DNA of 61,006 nt from Lactobacillus hominis DSM 23910 = CRBIP 24.179 (GCF_000296835.1 NZ_CAKE01000034.1:1-61006), one strand, 5' to 3'; counted from the stretch's first letter, positions 10,454-19,485 are shown. The notes: generated from the sequence alone by a model not told the origin. Made by a program: numbers and translations.

Positions 10454-10940
10454 GCGATTAAAGACCTTTTTTAAATATTTAGGTGGGACAGTATTAACGC
10501 TGCTAATTATTTATTTAGTATGTTTTGCAGTATTTTTAGCTGCCACTCATCCTACTCGTGCTCAAGAAAAAACAAGTAAAGATATTGCGCTGTCTAAAAC
10601 GCCGATTGTTAATGTTCAACGTCAATATCATTTAAGCCGCGACGTAGTTAGCGATAGTTTAGAAGGAACAGATAAAAAGGGTAAAAAGTATTATTTTGTT
10701 TATCTGCCTAAAAATAAAAAAGCCTATCTTTATCAAGCAAGTAAAGGATTGAGTTGCTCTCAAGCTACTGCACGGTTTAATAATTTACATCTCGGCCATG
10801 ATAATTTGAAAGTGGAATTTGGCTGGTACAAGGATAAGCCAGTCTGGGAGATTTCTTATAAAAAAGATAATGGCAATTATGGTTATGCCATTATCAGTTT
10901 TAAGACTGGACGTGAATTATTTTACGTAGATAATATTTAA
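10446..10940 (+). CDS. DUF5590 (YpmB-like) membrane-anchored protein
   Basis: A 164-residue protein with one N-terminal membrane segment (about residues 10-32) and an extracytoplasmic part that looks like the YpmB/DUF5590 family, with PepSY-like folds ending in GYAIISFKTGRELFYVDNI. In Bacillus ypmB lies between dinG and asnS in the same way, which supports the call. The ATG at 10446 is preferred because GAAGGATG lies a normal distance upstream; an upstream ATG at 10434 sits directly on that ribosome site. The start overlaps the last codons of dinG. Its function is unknown; the topology suggests a cell-surface role. Confidence 0.75.
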   Translation: MNERLKTFFKYLGGTVLTLLIIYLVCFAVFLAATHPTRAQEKTSKDIALSKTPIVNVQRQYHLSRDVVSDSLEGTDKKGKKYYFVYLPKNKKAYLYQASKGLSCSQATARFNNLHLGHDNLKVEFGWYKDKPVWEISYKKDNGNYGYAIISFKTGRELFYVDNI

Positions 10941-10967
10941 ATTATTAAGTAGTCAATTTACCGGCTA

Positions 10968-10996
10968 TTGCAAAATTAAGCGCTAAAAGATAAAAT
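10968..10996 (+). promoter_or_regulatory. Promoter of asnS
   Basis: A -35 box TTGCAA (10968-10973) and a -10 box TAAAAT (10991-10996) are separated by 17 bases. The ATG of asnS lies 33 bases downstream of the -10 box. No T-box leader is visible in the short 5' region. Confidence 0.65.
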
Positions 10997-11028
10997 TGAA
11001 CTAGTTTATTCATAAAGGTTGGTTAACA

Positions 11029-12327
11029 ATGACAGAATTAATTTCAATTAAAGATTCATCTCAACACGTTGATCAAGAAGTTAAGATGCACGTTTGGTTA
11101 ACAGACAAGCGTTCAAGCGGTAAGATCATGTTCTTACAATTACGTGATGGTACTGCTTTCTTTCAAGGTGTTGTATTAAAGAATAATGTTTCAGAAGAAG
11201 TTTTTGAAGCAGCTAAGAACTTGCACCAAGAAGCAAGTATGTATATCACTGGTAAAATTCACCGTGATGAACGTTCAAAATTTGGTTATGAAATCCAAAT
11301 TTCTGATATTGAAGTAATCTCCAATAATGAAGGTTACCCAATTGGCAATAAGGAACACGGTGTAGACTTTCTTTTAGATAACCGTCACTTATGGTTAAGA
11401 AGTCGTCGTCCATTTGCAATTATGCAAATCAGAAATACCATGTTTAAAGCTACTGTTGAATTCTTCGAAAAAGAAGGCTTTATCAAGTTTGATGCACCTA
11501 TTTTCATGCACTCAGCTCCAGAAGGTACTACTCAATTATTCCACGTAGAATACTTCAATAATGACGCTTACTTATCACAATCTGGTCAATTGTACGGTGA
11601 AGCAGGTGCTATGGCATATGGTAAGATCTTTACTTTTGGCCCAACATTTAGAGCTGAAGAATCAAAAGGTCGCCGTCACATGACTGAATTCTGGATGATG
11701 GAACCAGAAATGGCTTGGATGCACCAAGACGAATCTTTAGATATTCAAGAAAGATACTTAGCTTACATGGTTAAGAAAGTTCTTGAAAACAACGAATACG
11801 AACTTAAGCTTTTGGGTAGAGATCCTGAAAAATTACGTCCAACTACTGAAGGTAACTTCACTCGTCTTTCTTATGATGATGCCATCAAGATGCTTCAAGA
11901 TGCTGGTCGTGATATTAAATGGGGCGATGACTTTGGTGCCCCTGATGAAGGTTACATCTCAGAACAATTTGACCGTCCTGTATTTATCATGAATTACCCA
12001 ACTTCAATTAAACCATTTTATATGAAGAAGAATCCTGATAATCCTAAGGAATACTTATGTGCTGATGTTATTGCACCAGAAGGCTACGGTGAAATCTTCG
12101 GTGGGTCAGAACGTGAAGGTAACTACGATATTTTGAAGCAACAAATCGAAGATGCTGGTCTTAACTTAGACGATTACCAATGGTATCTTGATCTTCGTAA
12201 ATTCGGTGGTGTTCCTCATTCTGGATTTGGTATGGGATTTGAACGTACTATTGCTTGGGTATGTCACCTTGACCACATTCGTGAAGCTATTCCATTCCCA
12301 AGATTAATCAACAGAATGCAACCATAA
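11029..12327 (+). CDS. asnS: Asparaginyl-tRNA synthetase
   Basis: A class IIb aminoacyl-tRNA synthetase that attaches asparagine to tRNA-Asn in the cytoplasm. The 432 residues show an N-terminal OB-fold anticodon-binding domain (about 15-100), motif 2 [20 protein letters not shown] and motif 3 [20 protein letters not shown] near the C-terminus. Length fits the family. Codons are noticeably more biased than those of its neighbours, as expected of a highly expressed gene. It has its own promoter and an intrinsic terminator directly after it, so it is probably transcribed partly as a single gene. Confidence 0.96.
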   Translation: MTELISIKDSSQHVDQEVKMHVWLTDKRSSGKIMFLQLRDGTAFFQGVVLKNNVSEEVFEAAKNLHQEASMYITGKIHRDERSKFGYEIQISDIEVISNNEGYPIGNKEHGVDFLLDNRHLWLRSRRPFAIMQIRNTMFKATVEFFEKEGFIKFDAPIFMHSAPEGTTQLFHVEYFNNDAYLSQSGQLYGEAGAMAYGKIFTFGPTFRAEESKGRRHMTEFWMMEPEMAWMHQDESLDIQERYLAYMVKKVLENNEYELKLLGRDPEKLRPTTEGNFTRLSYDDAIKMLQDAGRDIKWGDDFGAPDEGYISEQFDRPVFIMNYPTSIKPFYMKKNPDNPKEYLCADVIAPEGYGEIFGGSEREGNYDILKQQIEDAGLNLDDYQWYLDLRKFGGVPHSGFGMGFERTIAWVCHLDHIREAIPFPRLINRMQP

Positions 12328-12343
12328 TAAATTTTAGATAATT

Positions 12344-12384
12344 AAAAAAGAGTTGAATTGGCAGCTGCTAGTTCAACTCTTTTT
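12344..12384 (+). terminator. Intrinsic terminator after asnS
   Basis: The arms AAAAGAGTTGAA and TTCAACTCTTTT flank a 14-base loop and end in a T-run. The hairpin lies between the asnS stop and the dnaD ATG. dnaD translation starts just after it, so read-through or a hidden promoter must serve dnaD. Confidence 0.8.
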
Positions 12385-12396
12385 GAAAGGAAAGAA

Positions 12397-13029
12397 ATGG
12401 GATCTTATAATAACTACCGAAAAATAGGGTTTGCCGTTATCTCAAACGTACTTTTATCTTATTATAGTCAGTTAAGCTTAACTGAAACTGAAGTTGTGCT
12501 CTTAATTCAAATTGAAGCTAGCATCCAAAAGGGCAATACTTTTCCCAGCGATAAGTTATTAGCTTCAAAAATGAGTTTATCGCCAATTGAAGTTTCTGAA
12601 CTTATTCAAGGATTGCTGGATAAGGGACTGCTGAGTTTAGAACAAGATAATAATGATGATGGTAAGATCAGCAACTACTACAATTTGGATCCGCTTTATG
12701 AAAAACTAGATAAATTTGTCAAAGATACTCAAGTAAATAGCAGTTCTAAACAAAATATAAATACTAATCCAACTGATCCAATTCAAACGTTAATTAGACA
12801 ATTCGAAATTGAATTTGGCAGATTGTTAAGTCCAATTGAAAGACAAGAAGTAGCTGCTTGGATTAATGTTGACCATTATGATCCAGATTTAGTTAAAATG
12901 GCTTTAAGAGAAGCAATTTTAGCTCAAGTTTATAACTTTAAATATGTTGATAGAATCTTGCTAAATTGGCAGCGGCATAGTTTAAAGTCTCCTGATCAAG
13001 TCAAAAATTATTTACAAAGAAATGAGTAG
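12397..13029 (+). CDS. dnaD: DnaD primosome component
   Basis: DnaD helps load the replicative helicase during initiation and restart in low-GC Gram-positives. The 210-residue protein begins MGSYNNYRKIGFAVISNV, with a winged-helix N-terminal domain (about 1-100) and a C-terminal DDBH2 helical domain including FGRLLSPIERQEVAAWI and the terminal YVDRILLNWQRHSLKSPDQV stretch. The ATG at 12397 has GAAAGGAAAG upstream. A longer frame reaches back into the asnS terminator and is unlikely to be translated. asnS-dnaD-nth is the usual Firmicutes order. Confidence 0.9.
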   Translation: MGSYNNYRKIGFAVISNVLLSYYSQLSLTETEVVLLIQIEASIQKGNTFPSDKLLASKMSLSPIEVSELIQGLLDKGLLSLEQDNNDDGKISNYYNLDPLYEKLDKFVKDTQVNSSSKQNINTNPTDPIQTLIRQFEIEFGRLLSPIERQEVAAWINVDHYDPDLVKMALREAILAQVYNFKYVDRILLNWQRHSLKSPDQVKNYLQRNE

Positions 13030-13035
13030 AAAAAT

Positions 13036-13671
13036 ATGGTAAATGATGAATTAATAAGCGATGAACAGGCAAGAGATGTTTTAAAAAGAATTTTGAGTTT
13101 GTATCCTGACGCAAAAGGTGAGCTTCATTGGGATACTAAGTTTCATTTACTCTGCGCTGTTTTAATGAGTGCACAGACTACCGATAAGATGGTTAATTCA
13201 GTTACGCCAAAATTATTTGCGGACTATCCTGATAGTTTCGCTTTGGCTCAAGCCAAAATTAACGAGATTGAAGAGCATATTAAAACTATTGGTTTATTTA
13301 GAAGTAAAGCTAAGCACTTAAAAGAAACCGCTACTATTATTTCTGAAAAATATGATGGGCAAATTCCTAAAGATAAAAAATTACTTATGCAGTTACCTGG
13401 CGTCGGAGAAAAAACTGCTAACGTTGTCTTAGCAGAAGGATTTAAGGTGCCAGCTATTGCCGTCGATACTCACGTATCACGTATTTCTAAGGCTTTTAAG
13501 ATAGTTTCTCAAAATGCTAAGCCCCATGATGTTGAAGTAAGATTAGAAGAGTTATTACCAAAAGATGAATGGATTAAAACACACCATGCGATGATTTTAT
13601 TTGGGCGCTATACAATGCCTGCTAGAAGCAAAGATAAAAATCCATATCATTTCTTACCAGAAAATAAATAA
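13036..13671 (+). CDS. nth: Endonuclease III-like DNA glycosylase/AP lyase, without Fe-S cysteines
   Basis: Endonuclease III removes oxidised pyrimidines and nicks abasic sites. The 211 residues include the HhH motif LPGVGEKTANVVLAEGF with the catalytic lysine, and the catalytic aspartate in AVDTHVSRISKAF. Classical Nth ends with four cysteines that bind a [4Fe-4S] cluster. Here the matching region is FGRYTMPARSKDKNPYHFLP and has no cysteine. The fold and catalytic residues are otherwise intact, so this is a cluster-less variant rather than a pseudogene. It starts 6 bases after the dnaD stop, within the same operon. Confidence 0.9.
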   Translation: MVNDELISDEQARDVLKRILSLYPDAKGELHWDTKFHLLCAVLMSAQTTDKMVNSVTPKLFADYPDSFALAQAKINEIEEHIKTIGLFRSKAKHLKETATIISEKYDGQIPKDKKLLMQLPGVGEKTANVVLAEGFKVPAIAVDTHVSRISKAFKIVSQNAKPHDVEVRLEELLPKDEWIKTHHAMILFGRYTMPARSKDKNPYHFLPENK

Positions 13672-13690
13672 TTTTAATTAATTATATAAA

Positions 13691-13736
13691 AACAAAAGGC
13701 CGATAATCATTTCAATTTGATTACCGGTCTTTTGTT
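13691..13736. terminator. Bidirectional terminator between nth and pbp1A
   Basis: Two 19-base arms (13691-13709 and 13718-13736), nearly complementary, flank a short loop. They carry A-rich and T-rich flanks that would end transcription from either side. The genes on both sides converge here. Confidence 0.85.
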
Positions 13737-13750
13737 ATACTTATTGAATT

Positions 13751-16132
13751 CTAATGATTGTTGTTAGCATTATTTGCGTCTCCTTGACTGGAGTTATTTT
13801 GATTCGTATTTGTTTGATTATTTGAATTATTAGTTGTTGAAGAAGTGTTATTTGATTGAGTAGAATTATTTTGCGCGTTATCAGCTGGCTTTGAATTTGA
13901 ATCTTGTGATGAATTATTGTCTTTATTGTCAGTATTAGAATTCTTATCAGAATCCTCATTATGAGATTGACTGGTTGAGCCACTTTCATTGCTTGATTCA
14001 ATTGTGGTAGTTGTACGATCGCTACTGTCAGTATCAAAGTGAGAATCTATTTCTTCATCGTCATCATTGTCGTCTTTAGTTTCATGGTATGGATTTGCTG
14101 GAGCGTGTCCTTTGACAAAGAGTTGCCAAGTAAAGTTGTGTGAAGTTGGTGAAGCAACTCTACGAGCCGTACCATTTACAATACGACGCTTAACTACAGT
14201 AGATGGTTTCTTCCAATCTTTGTTTTCTTTATTCTTCATTAAATAAGACATCATTTGCTTATAAAGAATTTGGGCAGATTGTTCACCGCTGCCAGATATT
14301 GTACCGTCTTTTAAGTTGTCATAGCCGGTCCAAATTCCGATAGAGTAGGCCTTAGTATATCCAACAAACCAAGAATCTTTAGGAGTATTAGCATATTGTG
14401 GGAATTTTACTAAGTCTTCATCAGAATACTTAACACTACCAGTTTTACCAGCTTCATGAAGGCCAGAAATTTTAGCAGCCGTACCAGAGCCTTTTGTTAA
14501 AACGTCCTTTAGCATGTTAGTCATAATATAAGCAGTAGAGTGTTTCATGACTTTAGTACCAGAACTATCATAATTATGAGTTAAACCATCTGCGGTTTCA
14601 ATCTTAGAAACAAATTGCGGCTTGTGGTAAACACCATTGTTGGCAAAGGCGCCATAAGCACCAGCCATTTGAAGAGATGATGCATTGGCTCCGATAGCAA
14701 CAGATAAACCAGCGTCGGAACCAACATTGATTCCCATCTTTCTAGCAAATAAGGCAGCGCGATTTAAACCAACTTTTGATAATGTTCTTACGGCTGGGAC
14801 GTTACGTGATTGCTCTAAAGCTTTGCGCATCGTGATGCGTCCCATGTAAGTGTTGTCCCAGTCATAAAGCTGAATATTAGTACCAGGATAAATGTACTTA
14901 GTATCGTCCAGCATGTGAGAAGTACCCCAGTTGAGATATTCAACTGCTGGTGCAAAGTCGAGAACTGGCTTAATAGAAGAACCAGTAGAGCGACCAGTTT
15001 GAACAGCGCGGTTTAATCCTAATTGGACAGCTGGCAACTTACGACCACCGATGATAGCTATCACATGACCATTATTTGGATCGACAATAGTTGCACCAAC
15101 TTGCATCTTGTCGTTAGTAAAAGGAACTTCACCATTGTTTGCTAAATCATACAAATGCTGTTGAGCATCTTGATCAATATTGACGGTGATCTTTAGATTG
15201 TCAGTATAAGGATTGAAACCTTTTTGTTTAACTTCGTTAATTACTTCCTTTATATATGGATCGTCAACTTTACGTAAATTAGATTCAATATTATTCTTTT
15301 GAGCAACTAAGCCTTGAGTAATTGGCTCATTAACAGCTTGGTTGTATTGAGCTTTCGTGATTTTTTTGTTAGAAAGCATGGTTTTTAATACGATATCGCG
15401 ACGATATTTTGCGGCTTCTGGATATAGATATGGATTATATTTCACAGGTGCATTCGGCATCCCAGCTAAAAGAGCAGTTTGAGCTAGGTCTAATTGCTTT
15501 AAACTCTTGCCATAATAGTATTGAGCTGCCGTTCCCATACCATAATTACCATAATTCATGAACACTTTGTTGATGTAAAATTCAAGAATTTGATCTTTAG
15601 AAAATTCTCTTTCAACTTTCATAGATAGCCAAGCTTCTTGAGCTTTTCTACGTAATGTTCTTTGCGATGCAGAAGTTGAAAAAACAGATAGTTTGACTAG
15701 CTGTTGGGTAATGGTGGAACCTCCGGCAGCCACGCTATTAGAGCGAGCATTGATTAAGACGGAACCAACAATTCTAATTGGGTCTAATCCTAAACCTTCC
15801 TTATAAAAGCGTCGATCTTCAACTGAAATGATCGCATCTTTTAATTGTTGTGGAATTTCTTTGTCAGTTACATAGTTTCTTTTTTCTGAACCTAAGGAAA
15901 GCAAGAATTTTCCATCATTAGTATAAAGACTAGAAGTGCCACCACTTTGTAATTCATTTTGAGAAATACTTGGAGCGTCTTTGGCGTAGTAAGCAAATAA
16001 TCCCACGCCACCAACAATAACGACTAAAACAGCAATGAATAGCCATTTAATTATTTGCACCCAGAGCCTTTTTCTTGGTTTTTTATTTCGGTGGTAATTA
16101 GCCATACGTGAATTTTGATTATTTTCTGCCAT
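13751..16132 (-). CDS. pbp1A: Class A penicillin-binding protein 1A
   Basis: A bifunctional peptidoglycan synthase with glycosyltransferase and transpeptidase domains, anchored in the membrane. The 793 residues show a basic cytoplasmic N-terminus, one membrane segment (about 25-48), a GT51 domain (EDRRFYKEGLGLDP, GGSTITQQLVKLS), and a transpeptidase domain with SSIK (SxxK), SRN and KTGS motifs. A low-complexity tail rich in Asn, Ser, Thr and Asp covers about the last 100 residues and is probably a flexible extracellular extension. It follows recU by three bases on the same strand, the conserved Firmicutes recU-ponA pair. The ATG at 16132 fits that spacing. Confidence 0.95.
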   Translation of the reverse strand: MAENNQNSRMANYHRNKKPRKRLWVQIIKWLFIAVLVVIVGGVGLFAYYAKDAPSISQNELQSGGTSSLYTNDGKFLLSLGSEKRNYVTDKEIPQQLKDAIISVEDRRFYKEGLGLDPIRIVGSVLINARSNSVAAGGSTITQQLVKLSVFSTSASQRTLRRKAQEAWLSMKVEREFSKDQILEFYINKVFMNYGNYGMGTAAQYYYGKSLKQLDLAQTALLAGMPNAPVKYNPYLYPEAAKYRRDIVLKTMLSNKKITKAQYNQAVNEPITQGLVAQKNNIESNLRKVDDPYIKEVINEVKQKGFNPYTDNLKITVNIDQDAQQHLYDLANNGEVPFTNDKMQVGATIVDPNNGHVIAIIGGRKLPAVQLGLNRAVQTGRSTGSSIKPVLDFAPAVEYLNWGTSHMLDDTKYIYPGTNIQLYDWDNTYMGRITMRKALEQSRNVPAVRTLSKVGLNRAALFARKMGINVGSDAGLSVAIGANASSLQMAGAYGAFANNGVYHKPQFVSKIETADGLTHNYDSSGTKVMKHSTAYIMTNMLKDVLTKGSGTAAKISGLHEAGKTGSVKYSDEDLVKFPQYANTPKDSWFVGYTKAYSIGIWTGYDNLKDGTISGSGEQSAQILYKQMMSYLMKNKENKDWKKPSTVVKRRIVNGTARRVASPTSHNFTWQLFVKGHAPANPYHETKDDNDDDEEIDSHFDTDSSDRTTTTIESSNESGSTSQSHNEDSDKNSNTDNKDNNSSQDSNSKPADNAQNNSTQSNNTSSTTNNSNNQTNTNQNNSSQGDANNANNNH

Positions 16133-16135
16133 TGT

Positions 16136-16765
16136 TTAATTCCTATCTAAAATAAATTTGTCAACAACGTCTAAATAAGGAAGAGTAGGACGATATCCAC
16201 TCTTTATTTCATATGAATTTTGAATAATTTCATCTAATGTTACTGAACTTTTATCAATTTGATTCCAGGCATTAATGATAAAGCTGGCTGGAGTAACAAA
16301 ATACCTATTTAGACTTACGAATTTGATTATTGTAAAGCAGATTCCTTTTTGTTTTAAGCACTTGTCTAAATGAACGATCTGGTGCTCATGAAAGTTTTTT
16401 AGCGGAAAAGATGCTTTATTGCGTGTTTCTTTTGCTTCAAAATCTAAATAGAATCCTTTATATACGCCATTGTAATCTGTTGTAGAAGCTTGTCTAAAAT
16501 AGGCTTCTTTAATTACAGCACGTGAGCGTTTGGGGTAATCAACTTTTACGATCTGAACGGGGGTAGGTTTTTTATGAACTACAGCAATATCTTGAATGAG
16601 ATAAAACTTATTCGATTCGTTGATTTGTTGTTCTAGCGTCATCCCACGATCAGAAAAGTTGACACTACTTTTTGCTTTCTTATGTTTATTTTTGTTTTGC
16701 AAAGAAAAAGGTTTATTATTTTCTTTAGCATATGGCGTTAAACTACCAGTAGGATATTTGACCAT
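16136..16765 (-). CDS. recU: Holliday junction resolvase RecU
   Basis: RecU cleaves Holliday junctions during recombination and chromosome segregation in Firmicutes. The 209-residue protein starts MVKYPTGSLTPY, like other RecU proteins, and has the nuclease core GFYLDFEAKETRNKASFPLK with conserved D, E and K. The ATG at 16765 is preferred over one seven codons upstream because ACAGGAG lies just before it. It is co-transcribed with pbp1A, a pairing that links division and recombination genes across the phylum. Confidence 0.93.
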   Translation of the reverse strand: MVKYPTGSLTPYAKENNKPFSLQNKNKHKKAKSSVNFSDRGMTLEQQINESNKFYLIQDIAVVHKKPTPVQIVKVDYPKRSRAVIKEAYFRQASTTDYNGVYKGFYLDFEAKETRNKASFPLKNFHEHQIVHLDKCLKQKGICFTIIKFVSLNRYFVTPASFIINAWNQIDKSSVTLDEIIQNSYEIKSGYRPTLPYLDVVDKFILDRN

Positions 16766-16829
16766 CGTATTCACTCCTGTTAGCATTATAACAAATTAAT
16801 TATCTGATAAAGAATGAGGTATAAATAAA

Positions 16830-17393
16830 TTGCAGCGTTTATGGATTTCAGGATATCGAGGATTTGAATTAAGCGTCTTTAGCCCCAAGGATAAAAAGAT
16901 TGTTGTCATTAAATATGCTATCCAAAATTATCTAAAACGCCTTTTAGATGAAGGACAACTTGATTGGGTTATTTCTGGTCCTAATTTAGGGGTCGAGCAG
17001 TGGGGGCTAGAGGCAGCTAACGAATTAAGAAATGAATATACTTTACATACTTCGTTAATTGCACCATATATTGACTTCTCAAAACGTTGGAATGAAACTA
17101 ACCAAGCTGCTTTTTCTAAATTAAAGCAAGAAGTGGATTTTTTTGCAACTACGTCTAATTCTCCTTATCAAGGTCCAATGCAGCTGCGTAATTATCAAAA
17201 CTTTATGATTAATCATACTGATCGGGCGCTGCTTATTTATGATCCCGAACATCCTGGTAAACCGCATTTTGATTATGATCTAATTCAAAAATATCAAAAA
17301 CAAAAAGATTATCCATTAGACCTGATTGATTTTTATGATCTGCAGGATGTTGCTGAGGAATATAGTGAAAATCATAATCCTGATTTTTATTAA
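16830..17393 (+). CDS. YpsA/DUF1273 SLOG-domain protein
   Basis: A 187-residue member of the YpsA (DUF1273) family, which has a Rossmann-like SLOG fold thought to bind a nucleotide or nucleotide-derived ligand. The N-terminus RLWISGYRGFELSVF and the VISGPNLGVEQWGLEAA stretch are diagnostic. The probable start is the TTG at 16830, with GAGG about ten bases upstream; no nearer ATG gives the conserved N-terminus. Bacillus YpsA has been linked to cell division, and here as there it directly precedes gpsB, divergent from recU. Confidence 0.85.
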   Translation: MQRLWISGYRGFELSVFSPKDKKIVVIKYAIQNYLKRLLDEGQLDWVISGPNLGVEQWGLEAANELRNEYTLHTSLIAPYIDFSKRWNETNQAAFSKLKQEVDFFATTSNSPYQGPMQLRNYQNFMINHTDRALLIYDPEHPGKPHFDYDLIQKYQKQKDYPLDLIDFYDLQDVAEEYSENHNPDFY

Positions 17394-17449
17394 ATAATAT
17401 AGATTTTTTTATTATTAATGATTTCTTAGTTTTTTTAATGAGTTCTTTT

Positions 17450-17458
17450 TGTTAAAAT
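17450..17458 (+). promoter_or_regulatory. Extended -10 promoter element of gpsB
   Basis: TGT followed by TAAAAT at 17453-17458, with a T-rich weak -35 region 17 bases upstream. The gpsB ribosome site GAAGGAGC lies downstream. Confidence 0.5.
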
Positions 17459-17482
17459 AAGATTCGAAGGAGCTAATTTAGT

Positions 17483-17902
17483 ATGGCAAGTTTAAATGAT
17501 GTGCAATTAACACCTAACGAAATTTTGAAAAAGCAATTTCGTTCAAAGATGAAGGGTTATGATCAAGATGAGGTTGATAGCTATCTTGATACTATAATTT
17601 CTGATTACGAAGTTTTTGCAAATATTATTGAAGGTTTGCAAAGTCAAATAAGCGAATTAAAATCTGAATTATCAAATGCTCAGCAACGCAGCGTTAAGGC
17701 TGAACCTGAAGACGATGTTAAGACTTATCGTCCTACTTCAAGTTCTTATGGTTCAAATATGAATTCTTATTCAACTGAGCCTGAAAGTTCGGAAATCACT
17801 ACAAATGTGGCTATGCTTCAGAGAATTTCTACGCTTGAAAGAAAAGTTTACAATCTTGAGCAAAGAATGAATGCTCAAGATAGAACTTACCAAGCAAATT
17901 AA
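17483..17902 (+). CDS. gpsB: Cell division protein GpsB (DivIVA family)
   Basis: GpsB is a small coiled-coil protein that coordinates peptidoglycan synthesis between side wall and septum and binds penicillin-binding proteins. The 139 residues contain the DivIVA-type membrane-binding N-terminus (LTPNEILKKQFRSKMKGYD, then DEVDSYLD), a coiled coil to about residue 75, a Ser/Pro/Glu-rich linker and a short C-terminal helix that forms trimers in homologues. The strong GAAGGAGC ribosome site supports the ATG at 17483. The neighbouring ypsA and rnpB match the Bacillus order. Confidence 0.92.
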   Translation: MASLNDVQLTPNEILKKQFRSKMKGYDQDEVDSYLDTIISDYEVFANIIEGLQSQISELKSELSNAQQRSVKAEPEDDVKTYRPTSSSYGSNMNSYSTEPESSEITTNVAMLQRISTLERKVYNLEQRMNAQDRTYQAN

Positions 17903-17904
17903 TA

Positions 17905-17913
17905 TGGTATAAT
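17905..17913 (+). promoter_or_regulatory. Extended -10 promoter of rnpB
   Basis: TGG followed by TATAAT (17908-17913) lies just after the gpsB stop, 8 bases before the inferred 5' end of the RNase P RNA. The -35 region is weak and falls in the last gpsB codons. Confidence 0.6.
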
Positions 17914-17920
17914 GTAAAAG

Positions 17921-18290
17921 CAAGTTTTGAGCAATCGCGGTTAACTTTTGTTAGCTGAGGAAAGTCCACGCACGCACGAGCTGCGATGCTCGTAGTTTTT
18001 GTACCCAGCCTAATAAGCTGCGGGATCCATTTTGGATCACGGCGGAAAAAGCGCTAAATCTTCGGACATGCGTTACTATCCTGAAAAGTGCCACAGTGAC
18101 GAAGCAGTCGAGGAAACTTGGCTGGTGGAACGAGGTAAACCCTGCAAGCGGGCAACCCAAATTTGGTAGGGGCGTCTCCATCTAAGGAATTGAACTAAAG
18201 ATGGGATCATTTTTTAATGAAGATAGATGGTTGCTGAAGGTAAAGGTTGACCAAGCTTTACTGGAACAGAACGTGGCTTATAGAAACTTG
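17921..18290 (+). ncRNA. rnpB: RNase P catalytic RNA (Bacillus type B)
   Basis: This RNA is the catalytic subunit that cleaves 5' leaders from tRNA precursors. The conserved GAGGAAAGTCC block lies at 17957 onward, and the conserved 3' part near ACAGAACGTGGCTTATAG lies at 18266-18283. The terminal helix P1 is visible as CAAGTTT (17921-17927) pairing with AAACTTG (18284-18290), which sets the ends. Length, about 370 nt, fits the B type. An extended -10 promoter precedes it and an intrinsic terminator follows. The gpsB-rnpB-methyltransferase order is common in Firmicutes. Confidence 0.95.
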
Positions 18291-18297
18291 TATGGTC

Positions 18298-18325
18298 GGT
18301 TGAGCTTCTTGCTCAACCTTTTTTT
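18298..18325 (+). terminator. Intrinsic terminator after rnpB
   Basis: GGTTGAGC and GCTCAACC pair around a TTCTT loop and are followed by seven T residues. Confidence 0.9.
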
Positions 18326-18349
18326 ATAGAAAAAAAGAGATTATATAAT

Positions 18350-19480
18350 ATGAAGAAATACACTTTATACGCTACGATGGGTGCAGGTTTTGAAAGCATC
18401 GTAGCCAAAGAATTAAACAATTTAGGATATGAAACTAAAACTGAAAATGGTCGTGTCTTTTTTGAAGGAAGCCAAGAAGATATTGTTAAAACTAATCTTT
18501 GGCTTAGAAGCGCTGACCGCGTAAAGATCTTATTAAAAGAATTTAAAGCTACTGATTTTGATACGCTTTATGAAGAAACTTATAGCTATGATTGGGAAAT
18601 GCTTTTGCCAGTTGATGCCAAGTTTCCAGTTAAGGGACGTAGCGTAAGAAGTAAGCTGCATTCAGAACCTGATGTACAATCAATCGTCAAAAAAGCGATT
18701 GTTAATAAAATGGTCGATCAATATTACAGACGTGGCTTTTTGCCAGAAAGCGGTAGCGAGTATCCTTTAGATGTACATATTAATAAAGATATCGTGCGTT
18801 TAAGTTTGGATACGACAGGTCCAAGTTTGTTTAAGCGAGGCTATCGCGTTGAACATGGTGGAGCTCCATTAAAAGAAAACTTTGCGGCAGGTCTTATTGA
18901 ACTAACTCCGTTTGACGGCAGCCACCCATTTATTGATCCGATGACTGGTTCTGGAACAATAGCAATTGAAGCAGCTTTAATTGCGAAAAATGTTGCTCCC
19001 GGAATTTGGCGCAAGTTTGCTTTTGATAATTTTGATTGGTTTGACAAAAAGTTGCATCCTGAATTAGTTGAGCAAGCAAAAGCGCAAGAAAAAAGCGAAC
19101 ATGCACCAATTTTAGCTAGTGATATCGATCAATCAATCTTAGAAATTGCCAAAGTCAATGCGCATAATGCTGGAGTATTGCAAGATATTAAGTTTAAGCA
19201 AGTAGCAGTTAAAGACTTTGCTACTGACTTAGAAAATGGCGTCATTATTGCCAACCCACCATATGGTAAACGATTAAAGGACCGTCAAGCAGCTGAAAAG
19301 ATCTATGAAGAAATGGGGCAAACTTTACGTCCATTGACTAGTTTTAGTCAGTATTATTTAACTTCAGATCCGCAATTTGAAAAATTCTTTGGTGCAACTG
19401 CTACTAAGAAGCGTAAGTTTTATAATGGTAATTTGAGAACCGATTACTATCAATATTGGGCTAATGCTAGAAAACGTTAA
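18350..19480 (+). CDS. THUMP-domain 23S rRNA (guanine-N2)-methyltransferase, RlmL family
   Basis: A cytoplasmic S-adenosylmethionine-dependent methyltransferase of the YpsC/RlmL group that modifies guanosine in 23S rRNA. The 376 residues have an N-terminal ferredoxin-like and THUMP region (about 1-155) and a C-terminal Rossmann methyltransferase with the SAM loop DPMTGSGTIAIEAALIA and the catalytic NPPYGKRL motif. Unlike E. coli RlmL there is no second methyltransferase domain, as normal in Firmicutes. It follows rnpB, as ypsC does in Bacillus. The ATG at 18350 gives the usual N-terminus. Confidence 0.88.
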   Translation: MKKYTLYATMGAGFESIVAKELNNLGYETKTENGRVFFEGSQEDIVKTNLWLRSADRVKILLKEFKATDFDTLYEETYSYDWEMLLPVDAKFPVKGRSVRSKLHSEPDVQSIVKKAIVNKMVDQYYRRGFLPESGSEYPLDVHINKDIVRLSLDTTGPSLFKRGYRVEHGGAPLKENFAAGLIELTPFDGSHPFIDPMTGSGTIAIEAALIAKNVAPGIWRKFAFDNFDWFDKKLHPELVEQAKAQEKSEHAPILASDIDQSILEIAKVNAHNAGVLQDIKFKQVAVKDFATDLENGVIIANPPYGKRLKDRQAAEKIYEEMGQTLRPLTSFSQYYLTSDPQFEKFFGATATKKRKFYNGNLRTDYYQYWANARKR

Positions 19481-19485
19481 TTAAA

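Noticed and set aside
10941-11028. Possible T-box leader before asnS
   Set aside because: The leader is far too short and no T-box or specifier stem is visible; an ordinary promoter explains the region.
13741-14037. Antisense open frame over the PBP1A tail encoding an Ile/Gln/Thr-rich protein
   Set aside because: It is a by-product of the repetitive Asn/Ser/Thr codons of pbp1A in another frame; its composition is unnatural and it has no ribosome site.
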